Assembly: GCA_021827225.1 (NCBI GenBank)
Contig: JAKAXG010000313.1
Coordinates: forward strand, 1-5,832
Source of the DNA: Actinomycetes bacterium
GTDB taxonomy: Bacteria > Actinomycetota > Acidimicrobiia > Acidimicrobiales > Palsa-688
Direction of reading: 5' to 3'
DNA length: 5,832 bases
Made by a program: the position numbers and the translations under genes. Below, piece after piece: positions 1 to 5,832 of the stretch; the first letter of the stretch is position 1, and each line of letters starts with the position of its first letter. The notes beneath the pieces are model-generated. The model searched no databases. It had not been told where the DNA came from and saw nothing but the letters and a program-made list of their open reading frames with translations.

Positions 1-1
1 T

Positions 2-3000
2 TCCGATTTGGAGCGCGAGCTGCAGCGGCTGGTCGAGCGGGCCCGGGCGCTGTTCGCCTCCCGCATGCGGGCGGTGCGCTACCAGGCCCGCTACCAGCCC
101 GTCCTGCAGGCCATCCCGGTCCTCGGCGAGGTGGGCGTTCTGGCCCTGGGCGGCTGGATGGCCCTGCACCACCGGATCTCGATCGGCACCTTCCTGGCGT
201 TCGCCACCTACCTGCTGCAGCTGGCCAGCCCGGCCCGCATGCTCGCCGGCCTGCTCATCGTCGGCCAGCAGGCCCGCGCCGGCGCCGAGCGGGTCTTCGA
301 CCTGCTCGCCTCGAACCCGGTGGTGGCCGACCGGCCGGACGCCCGGGCCCTACCGGCGGTGGCCGGGGCGGTGCGATTCACCTCCGTGCGCTTCGGTTAC
401 GCGGCCGACTCGCCGGTGCTCGACGGCTTCGACCTGGAAGTCGCCCCGGGAGAGACCGTCGCCCTGGTGGGAACCTCCGGATCCGGCAAGTCCACCGTGG
501 CCCTGCTGGTACCCCGCTTCTACGACGTGCAGGACGGGTCGGTCACCGTGGACGGCATCGACGTCCGGGACCTCACCCTCGAGTCGCTCCGGCGGCGGAT
601 CGGCGTGGTGTTCGAGGAGAGCTTCCTGTTCTCCGACACCGTCCGGTCGAACATCGCCTACGCCCGCCCGGACGCCACCGACGCCGAGGTGGTGGCCGCC
701 GCCCGCGCCGCCGAGGCGCACCGGTTCATCAGCGAGCTGCCCGACGGCTACGACACGGTGGTGGGGGAGCGGGGCCTGACCCTCTCCGGCGGCCAGCGCC
801 AGCGCATCGCCCTGGCCCGGGCCCTGCTAAGCGACCCCCGCATCCTGGTGCTCGACGACGCCACCAGCGCGGTGGACGCCAAGGTGGAGGCCGACATCCA
901 GGCCACGCTCCGCCGGGTGATGCAGGGTCGCACCACGCTGCTCGTCGCCCACCGCCGATCCACCCTGCGCCTGGCCGACCGCATCGCGGTGGTCGACGCC
1001 GGACGGGTGGTGGACCAGGGGACCCACGAGGAGCTCACCGCCCGCTGCGCCGTCTACCGGCGGCTCATCGGCGGCCCCGGCGACGACGCCGAGGGTCTGG
1101 GAGCGGCGCCGGCGGTGGACGGCCAGGTCGGCGGGATCACCCCCGCCCTCTGGCCGTACGAGCAGCTCGACGCCGCCGGCCCGGTCCTGGACGGCCGGCC
1201 GGCGGGCGGGCCCGGAGCGGGGGCCGGTATGGGCGGGCGGGGTGGCGGCCAGGGGTGGATGGGGGCGATCGGCCCCACGCCCGAGTTGCTGGAGCGGGTG
1301 GCCGCCCTGCCCCCCGCCGGCGACGAGCCGGGGGTCGAGGTGGACGCAGAGACCGCCGACGACACCTCCTTCTCCCTCCGGCGCTTCGTGCGGCCCTACC
1401 GCTGGGCGCTGGCCGCCGGGCTGGCGCTGGTCATCCTCGACTCGCTGGCCAGCCTGGCCGGGCCCATCCTCATCCGGCACGGACTGGACCGGGGCGTGGC
1501 CGCCCACTCGGAGAGCACGCTGTGGTGGACCTCGGCCGTCTTCTTGGTAATCGTGGTGGCCGACTGGGCCGACTCGGTGGCCCAGGTGCTGGTCACGGGC
1601 CGCACCGCCGAGCGGCTCCTGTTCGCCCTGCGGGTCCGGATCTGGGCCCACCTGCAGAGGTTGTCCATCGACTTCTACGAGCGGGAGATGGGCGGCCGGA
1701 TCATGACCCGGATGACGACCGACGTCGACGCGTTGTCCAACCTCCTGCAGACCGGGCTGATCAACGCCATCGTGGCCCTGTTCACCATCGTCGGCGTGGG
1801 CATCGCCATGCTGGTGTGGAACGTCGAGCTGGCCCTGGCCGCCCTCTCCGTGGTCCTGCCACTGGCGGTCGCGACCGTGGTCTACCGGCGGCTGTCCGCC
1901 CGGGCCTACGAGAAGGCCCGGGAACGGATCGCCGTGGTCAACGCCAGCATGCAGGAGAGCCTCTCGGGGGTGCGCGAGTCGCAGGCGTTCCGCCGGGAGG
2001 ACCGCAACCGCCGGGACTTCCGCCGGCTGGCCGGCGGCTATCTCGACGCCCGGCTGTCCGCCCAGCGGCTGGTGGCCACCTACTTCCCCTTCGTCGAGTT
2101 CCTCGCCGACATCTCGGCGGTGCTGGTGCTCGGCCTCGGCTCGGTGCTGATCGCCGGGCGGTCGCTGAGCGCCGGGGAACTGGTCGGCTTCCTGCTGTAC
2201 CTGGACCTGTTCTTCGGGCCCATACAGCAGCTGTCGCAGACCTTCGACTCCTACCAGCAGGCCGGCGCCTCCATGGCCCAGATCAACGGCCTGATGGCCG
2301 TCCGCCCCCTGGTGGCCGGCCTGGTGGACCCCGAAGCGCCCGGACCGGTGGCGGGACGCATCGACTTCCGGGACGTCACCTTCGCCTACCCCTCAGCCGG
2401 GCCCGACCGCCCGGCCCTGCGGGGGGTCACCCTGTCCATCCCGCCGGGCCAGACCGTGGCCCTGGTCGGGGAGACCGGTGCCGGCAAGTCGACCGTGGTC
2501 AAGCTGCTGACCCGGTTCTACGACCCGGTCTCGGGATCGGTGGAGGTCGACGGGCGGGACCTGCGCCGGGTGGACCTGGCCGCCTACCGGCACCGGCTGG
2601 GATACGTGCCCCAGGAGGCGCACCTGTTCTCCGGGACCATCCGGGACAACATCGCCTACGGCCGCCCCGACGCCACCGACGCCGAGGTGGAGGCGGCGGC
2701 CCGGGCGGTCGGCGCCCACGACGTGATCGCCGGGCTCTCCGATGGCTACCTGCACCGGGTGACCGAGCGGGGCCGTTCCCTGTCGGTGGGCCAGCGCCAG
2801 CTGGTCGCCCTGGCCCGGGCCCAGCTGGTGGACCCGGCGATCCTGCTCCTCGACGAGGCCACGTCCAACCTGGACCTGGCCACCGAGGCCAAGGTGTCGG
2901 CAGCGATGGGGGTACTGGCGTCAGGGCGGACCACGGTGCTGATCGCCCACCGCCTGCAGACCGCCCGGGCCGCCGACCGGATCATCGTCATGGACGACGG

Positions 3001-3142
3001 TCGGGTGGCGGAGGACGGGACCCACGAGGACCTGCTCGGCACGGGCGGCCGGTACGCGCAGATGTGGCGGGCGTTCGCCGACACCGACACCGGCCTGGCC
3101 GACACCGGCCTGGCCGAGCCGGTCAGCCGGAGCTGGTCGTAG
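2..3142 (+). CDS. Fused (TMD-NBD-TMD-NBD) ABC exporter, 5'-truncated by window edge
   Basis: Single-chain ABC exporter of the inner membrane, with ATP-driven efflux of an unknown substrate (drug, lipid or peptide). Residues are numbered from the TTG at 8. That TTG is probably not the start, because the frame is open to the edge and the protein opens just after where the second cytoplasmic loop of TMD1 should be; about 200 residues are missing, giving perhaps 1250 in full. In order: last two TM helices of TMD1 (about 30-82); NBD1 with Walker A 155-163, ERG X-loop 254-256, LSGGQ 259-263, Walker B to D283-D284, H315; Gly/Pro-rich linker about 355-455; six-helix TMD2 about 460-745 with an exporter-type first cytoplasmic loop 549-575; NBD2 with Walker A 821-829, Q869, ERG 920-922, LSVGQ 925-929, Walker B D949-E950, H981. 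NBD1 has E203 for the Q-loop Gln and D284 for the catalytic Glu, so one ATP site is degenerate. Known actinobacterial proteins of this layout include mycobacterial Rv0194. Family certain, substrate unknown. Confidence 0.97.
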   Translation, partial: SDLERELQRLVERARALFASRMRAVRYQARYQPVLQAIPVLGEVGVLALGGWMALHHRISIGTFLAFATYLLQLASPARMLAGLLIVGQQARAGAERVFDLLASNPVVADRPDARALPAVAGAVRFTSVRFGYAADSPVLDGFDLEVAPGETVALVGTSGSGKSTVALLVPRFYDVQDGSVTVDGIDVRDLTLESLRRRIGVVFEESFLFSDTVRSNIAYARPDATDAEVVAAARAAEAHRFISELPDGYDTVVGERGLTLSGGQRQRIALARALLSDPRILVLDDATSAVDAKVEADIQATLRRVMQGRTTLLVAHRRSTLRLADRIAVVDAGRVVDQGTHEELTARCAVYRRLIGGPGDDAEGLGAAPAVDGQVGGITPALWPYEQLDAAGPVLDGRPAGGPGAGAGMGGRGGGQGWMGAIGPTPELLERVAALPPAGDEPGVEVDAETADDTSFSLRRFVRPYRWALAAGLALVILDSLASLAGPILIRHGLDRGVAAHSESTLWWTSAVFLVIVVADWADSVAQVLVTGRTAERLLFALRVRIWAHLQRLSIDFYEREMGGRIMTRMTTDVDALSNLLQTGLINAIVALFTIVGVGIAMLVWNVELALAALSVVLPLAVATVVYRRLSARAYEKARERIAVVNASMQESLSGVRESQAFRREDRNRRDFRRLAGGYLDARLSAQRLVATYFPFVEFLADISAVLVLGLGSVLIAGRSLSAGELVGFLLYLDLFFGPIQQLSQTFDSYQQAGASMAQINGLMAVRPLVAGLVDPEAPGPVAGRIDFRDVTFAYPSAGPDRPALRGVTLSIPPGQTVALVGETGAGKSTVVKLLTRFYDPVSGSVEVDGRDLRRVDLAAYRHRLGYVPQEAHLFSGTIRDNIAYGRPDATDAEVEAAARAVGAHDVIAGLSDGYLHRVTERGRSLSVGQRQLVALARAQLVDPAILLLDEATSNLDLATEAKVSAAMGVLASGRTTVLIAHRLQTARAADRIIVMDDGRVAEDGTHEDLLGTGGRYAQMWRAFADTDTGLADTGLAEPVSRSWS
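1219..1242 (+). other. G-quadruplex-type motif in the inter-half linker of the exporter gene
   Basis: Four G-runs (five, three, three and four Gs at 1219-1223, 1231-1233, 1235-1237 and 1239-1242) are separated by loops of 7, 1 and 1 nt, which fits the classic G3+N1-7 pattern. Two further G-runs follow at 1252-1255 and 1261-1265. The Gs are on the coding strand, so the motif would also be in the mRNA. It encodes the Gly-rich part of the linker between NBD1 and TMD2 (residues about 399-419). In DNA this GC-rich, such runs arise readily from Gly codons, so function is not implied. Confidence 0.3.
3085..3114 (+). repeat. Two tandem 15-bp units in the 3' end of the exporter gene
   Basis: The 15-bp unit CGACACCGGCCTGGC occurs twice back to back (3085-3099 and 3100-3114). 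It is in frame and encodes DTGLA twice (residues 1027-1036), just past the folded end of NBD2. It looks like slipped-strand expansion in a disordered tail. It runs straight into, and slightly overlaps, the 46-bp duplication that starts at 3108. Confidence 0.85.
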
Positions 3143-3199
3143 AGCCGCCGCTGGTCTGGCCGAGCCGGTCAGCCGGAGCTGGTCGTAGAGCCGCCGCTG
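3108..3199. repeat. 46-bp tandem duplication across the convergent gene ends
   Basis: Units 3108-3153 and 3154-3199 are identical except at one position (C3109 versus T3155); the core 3110-3153 and 3156-3199 is a perfect 44-bp match. Copy 1 holds the last codons and TAG stop (3140-3142) of the plus-strand exporter. Copy 2 holds the last codons and TGA stop (TCA at 3169-3171) of the minus-strand propeller gene. Each copy also carries the other gene's stop as an unused remnant: TCA at 3123-3125 in copy 1 and TAG at 3186-3188 in copy 2. A weak hairpin (stem CAGC/GCTG, loop CGGA) sits in each copy. The duplication makes up the whole 26-bp gap between the two genes. Confidence 0.97.
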
Positions 3200-5565
3200 C
3201 CGCCGCCGGTCTGGACGGGGGCCCCGGTCCAGACGGCCAGGCGGCCGTCCACGGTGCCGGCCAGGACGGGGGTCCGGCCGGCGAAGGCGACCAGGCACAC
3301 GGCGGAGGAACCGGTGCCGAGCCAGGGTGGGGTGGCGGTGTCGACCTGCTGCCAGGTGGAGCCGCCGTCGGGGGAGAGCCACAGCGTCACCTGACCGCTC
3401 TCCAGGGTGGCGGCCGGGCCGGCTGCGGTCCGCAGCCGGGCGACGGCCAGCCAGTCCCTGCCGGCCAGGGCCAGGCTGGTGAGCGGGCCGGCCGAACCGG
3501 GGGTGAAGGCGGCGACGTCGGAGCGGGTCCAGCTGGCGCCGTTGCTGCTGCGCCAGACGGCGGGCACGCTCGCCCCGCCGGTGCCGGTGCTGGAGCCCCA
3601 CGCCACCAGCCCGCCGCCGGCCGCCGAGCAGCCGGTCATGGTCTCGGTCCCACCGGCCGCCGGGCTGGGGCTCACCGTCGCCCGCTTCCAGGTGGTGGCG
3701 CCGGCGGGCGACACCCATGCCGCGGCGGTCCGCCCGGTGGGGCCGGTCCCGGAGCTGGCCGAGGCCGGCTGCGGGACCGAACCGACGGCTGCCAGCTCCG
3801 ACGCCGGCGCGGTCGAGCCGGCGGGCCCGCACAGGCCGCCCACCGCCGGGACCGTCCCGGCCGGAGCGGCGGCGGTCGCCACGGGCAGCAACCCGGCAGG
3901 GGTCCAGGCCCGGCCGTCCGGGCTCGACCAGGCCTCCAGCCGGCCCGTGGAGGTCGTGCCCACGGCGGCCCAGCCGCTCGGTACCCGCCGCGCGAGAGCT
4001 CCGGGGGTGGGCAGGGAGGCCGGCGACCCGGTGCCGGCCGGAACGGCCGACCAGCTGGTCCCGTCGGCCGACGCCAGCGTTCGGACCGTCGTGGACGGCG
4101 ACCCGATGGCCTGGGGATCTGTTGTCAGTTCCACTGTTAGAAGCAGCCGCCCGCCGGATACCCGCAGGGACACCGGCCGGGCGTAGGGCTGGACCGGTCC
4201 GAACACCCCCGGGTTGGCGGACGGCTGCGACCATCCGGCGGCGGTGTCAGTGAGGAGGTGCGCCTGCCCGGGGTCACCGTCGACCACCACGGTGGTGTTG
4301 ATGGTGCCGGCGGCCACGGTGGCCCGCCAGCCGGTCGAGGCGGCGACCGCGGCCGGCAGCCCGACCGGGCTCCAGTGCAGCCCGTCGGTCGATCTCCACG
4401 CCGCCTGGCCGGTGGCCCCGCCACCGGCCGCCACCACCGCAGCCGAGCCGGCGAAGGTCGGCACCGCGGACACGGAGCGGACCGCCGACCCGCCAGCCTC
4501 ACCGTAGACGCCGGCGCCGGCCGGGGTGGCCGGGCGAGGCGGCGAGCCGGGAAAATCGGTGGACGGCAGGCTCCAACTGGCACCGTCGGGCGACACCCAC
4601 GAAGCCGGCACCCAGCCGGACCCCGGGTTGACGGCGCCGACGGCGACCAGACCGGTGCCGAGCGGAGCCAGCGAGTAGATCACCCGGCCACCCGGCCCGG
4701 CGAAGGAGTTGGCGGCGGTGCGGATGGCGTGCCAGTGCAGGCCGTCACTGGAGGACCACACGGCGGCGGCCGGCTTGGGACCGGCATCCACCGAGCCGGC
4801 GGCGTACACCACATCCCCCTCGGCCATCAGCGTCGACACCCGGGCGCCGGGAGTGGACGTCAGGGTCTTCTCGGCGGCGGGCTGCTCGCCGAAGCTCCGG
4901 CCGTCGGCCGTGGACCACAGGGCGAAGCGGCCGTCCACGGTGCCGGTGGCGAACATCCCCAGGGCGCCGGCCGCCACCAGCGACATGGAGGAGGGGCCGG
5001 CGGTGACCGGCACCGCAACCGGCGAGAACGCCGCCCCGGGGGACGGCGAGACCCAGGCGGCGGCCTGCTGGTTGGCGCCGGCCCCCACGGAGCCCACCAC
5101 CACCGTCTGGCCCCGGTACTGGGCGGCGGCCCGCGCCGAGCTGGCCATCCCCCCGGCTGCGATGGGAGCGGCGGTCCAGCTCACCCCGTCCGGCGACGTC
5201 CAGACGGTGGCCGTCGGGACGCCCGCCGCCGACAGGCGGGTGCCCACGGCCATCCACGGCTGCGACACGGTGGGTGAGATCACCGCGGCCACGGTGGTGC
5301 CGGCCCCGCCGCCCATGTTCAGCGCCGCCGAGCCGGACCGCTCCCACGAGTAGGGGGAGGGGGGGTACTTGGGGGGTGGCTCGGTGGTCGAGGTGGGCGC
5401 CGGCACGGTCGTCGAGCGGGGCGAGGCCTGCGGGACCGGGCCGTGGCCGGCGGAGCTGCAGGACGCGCAGACGCACGCGACGGCCACGGCGACGACGATC
5501 GGGAACCGTCTCCGTGGCTTCGTCCGCGGCGCGGCGGTCGGCTGGTCGAGTGGTGGCGGGGTCAA
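3169..5565 (-). CDS. Exported Asp-box-like beta-propeller repeat protein, probable lipoprotein
   Basis: 798 residues, complete. The start is the TTG at 5565-5563: it is the first start codon after the in-frame stop of the upstream gene, and no other start before residue 27 would keep the signal sequence. N-terminus: basic stretch 14-20, hydrophobic core 21-30, then Cys at 31, 33 and 36. C36 (after C-A-S) is the likeliest lipidated Cys, though no site fits the lipobox well. A Ser/Thr/Pro-rich tether follows (37-72). The rest is a repeat of about 45-70 residues ending in a W-x-S-x-D-G-x-x-W motif: 122-130, 171-180, 217-225, 270-278, 323-331, 390-398, 437-445 (degenerate), 497-505, 546-554, 617-626, 671-679 and 729-738 (canonical SPDGGSTW). 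A final half motif is at W779. This resembles Asp-box (BNR) propellers of sialidases, GH74 glucanases and sortilin, but I see no catalytic site. Likely an extracytoplasmic binding or scaffold protein. Fold likely, function unknown. The last 16 residues are a Gly/Ser/Thr-rich tail. Confidence 0.93.
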   Translation of the reverse strand: MTPPPLDQPTAAPRTKPRRRFPIVVAVAVACVCASCSSAGHGPVPQASPRSTTVPAPTSTTEPPPKYPPSPYSWERSGSAALNMGGGAGTTVAAVISPTVSQPWMAVGTRLSAAGVPTATVWTSPDGVSWTAAPIAAGGMASSARAAAQYRGQTVVVGSVGAGANQQAAAWVSPSPGAAFSPVAVPVTAGPSSMSLVAAGALGMFATGTVDGRFALWSTADGRSFGEQPAAEKTLTSTPGARVSTLMAEGDVVYAAGSVDAGPKPAAAVWSSSDGLHWHAIRTAANSFAGPGGRVIYSLAPLGTGLVAVGAVNPGSGWVPASWVSPDGASWSLPSTDFPGSPPRPATPAGAGVYGEAGGSAVRSVSAVPTFAGSAAVVAAGGGATGQAAWRSTDGLHWSPVGLPAAVAASTGWRATVAAGTINTTVVVDGDPGQAHLLTDTAAGWSQPSANPGVFGPVQPYARPVSLRVSGGRLLLTVELTTDPQAIGSPSTTVRTLASADGTSWSAVPAGTGSPASLPTPGALARRVPSGWAAVGTTSTGRLEAWSSPDGRAWTPAGLLPVATAAAPAGTVPAVGGLCGPAGSTAPASELAAVGSVPQPASASSGTGPTGRTAAAWVSPAGATTWKRATVSPSPAAGGTETMTGCSAAGGGLVAWGSSTGTGGASVPAVWRSSNGASWTRSDVAAFTPGSAGPLTSLALAGRDWLAVARLRTAAGPAATLESGQVTLWLSPDGGSTWQQVDTATPPWLGTGSSAVCLVAFAGRTPVLAGTVDGRLAVWTGAPVQTGGGSGGSTTSSG
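3209..3234. terminator. Possible hairpin near the convergent 3' ends (weak terminator candidate)
   Basis: GTCTGGAC at 3209-3216 and its exact reverse complement GTCCAGAC at 3227-3234 enclose a 10-nt GC-only centre that contains GGGGCCCC. This gives an 8-bp stem that could form in transcripts from either strand. It lies about 70 bp past the exporter stop but inside the last codons of the minus-strand gene (encoding the WTGAPVQT stretch). No T-tract follows on either side, so an intrinsic terminator is uncertain. The palindrome may simply reflect coding sequence. Confidence 0.25.
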
Positions 5566-5586
5566 CTGCGGGTCGAGAACCCTAGC

Positions 5587-5832
5587 TCAGCGGTTGCTCA
5601 GCCGGAAGCCGTCGCCGTCGGGGCGGCGCTTCCACAGCTGCCACCACTTCCGGGACTCCCGGTCGCGTTCGATCTCCTCGACGATCTCGGGCCCCGCGGC
5701 GGTGACGATGGAGCTGGCTTCGGACAGGATGGCGGCGACGTCCTCGGCCGGCTCATCAGGTTCGGCTTCCACCTGGGGGCGGTTCAGCGACCCGACCACG
5801 AAGCTGCCGTCGATGATGTCGGGCTGGTACTT
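5587..5832 (-). CDS. C-terminal end of an unrecognised protein, cut by the window edge
   Basis: The minus-strand frame is open from the right edge to a TGA at 5589-5587, giving 81 residues. I do not recognise the family. It begins KYQPDIIDGSF at the edge, then has an acidic, Pro/Glu-rich stretch (about 20-31), a probable amphipathic helix (about 30-58), and a basic, aromatic end with WWQLWKRR at 63-70. A GTG at 5799-5797 could be taken as a start, giving 70 residues. It lacks a clear Shine-Dalgarno sequence, and the residues before it look like normal coding sequence, so this is probably the tail of a longer cytoplasmic protein. Its stop is 21 bp from the TTG of the propeller gene, in the same frame and with no obvious promoter between, which suggests one transcript and possibly translational coupling. 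Confidence 0.72.
   Translation of the reverse strand, partial: KYQPDIIDGSFVVGSLNRPQVEAEPDEPAEDVAAILSEASSIVTAAGPEIVEEIERDRESRKWWQLWKRRPDGDGFRLSNR

Noticed and set aside
827..1651. Minus-strand open frame of 274 codons opposite the exporter
   Set aside because: Antisense to NBD1, the linker and TMD2, whose motifs prove the plus strand; no recognisable domain.
8..3142. The TTG at 8 as the true start of the exporter
   Set aside because: It would begin in the middle of TMD1 and remove four of its six helices. The frame is open upstream, so the gene is cut by the edge.
3108..3199. Transposon footprint, attachment site or short CRISPR-like repeat
   Set aside because: Only two adjacent copies with no spacer, no inverted ends and no recombinase gene in the window; simple tandem duplication explains it.
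1255..4140. Plus-strand open frame of 961 codons overlapping the exporter and the propeller gene
   Set aside because: It is in another frame of the exporter and antisense to the propeller gene. Its product is Gly/Arg/Pro-rich with no domain, typical of an open shadow frame in GC-rich DNA. It crosses two well-supported genes.
3407..4186. Plus-strand open frame of 259 codons opposite the propeller gene
   Set aside because: Low-complexity Ala/Pro-rich antisense of the Asp-box repeats; no domain or convincing start.
2921..4234. Minus-strand open frame of 437 codons
   Set aside because: Arg/Gly-rich product without motifs, overlapping NBD2 of the exporter and a different frame of the propeller gene, which has clear repeats.
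4258..5277. Plus-strand open frame of 339 codons
   Set aside because: Gly/Arg-rich shadow frame antisense to the propeller gene.
4745..5476. Minus-strand open frame of 243 codons within the propeller gene
   Set aside because: Same strand but a different frame; Arg/Gly-rich with no repeats, whereas the chosen frame has a signal sequence and regular blades.
5587..5799. Stand-alone 70-residue gene starting at the GTG at 5799-5797
   Set aside because: The frame stays open to the window edge with normal-looking residues, and no clear ribosome site precedes the GTG. A truncated longer gene is more likely, though the short version cannot be excluded.

Overview
The window is very GC-rich throughout (by eye around 70% or more). 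Codons mostly end in G or C, and the visible starts are non-ATG. Together with a single-chain ABC exporter and an Ala/Gly/Thr-rich secreted protein, this points to a high-GC actinobacterium, possibly Acidimicrobiia. The class-level placement is only an impression, because no rRNA or marker gene is present.

The layout is simple and almost wholly coding. Positions 2-3142 (+) hold most of a fused, two-halves-in-one ABC exporter whose N-terminus lies off the left edge. Positions 3169-5565 (-) hold a complete exported protein of about 798 residues built from roughly thirteen Asp-box-like beta-propeller repeats behind a lipoprotein-like signal sequence. Positions 5587-5832 (-) hold the C-terminal tail of an unrecognised protein that runs off the right edge. 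The two minus-strand genes are 21 bp apart and probably co-transcribed. They converge tail-to-tail on the exporter gene. No stretch over 300 bp lacks a gene, and no tRNA, rRNA, CRISPR array, insertion sequence or riboswitch was seen.

The exporter shows the asymmetric ATP-site pattern of heterodimeric ABC exporters. One composite site is degenerate: Asp replaces the catalytic Glu, Glu replaces the Q-loop Gln, and the opposing signature is LSVGQ. The other site is fully canonical. The propeller protein probably sits outside the membrane as a binding or scaffold protein. Nothing in the sequence ties it functionally to the exporter, and convergent orientation argues against a shared operon.

The most distinctive DNA feature is at the convergent junction. 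A 46-bp tandem duplication (44 bp perfectly identical) carries the ends of both genes. Collapsing it would leave both proteins unchanged and make the genes overlap by 20 bp, so the duplication appears to have separated two overlapping convergent genes. I see no convincing sign of a new multi-gene system. The items worth a second look are this junction, the propeller architecture and the degenerate ATP site.
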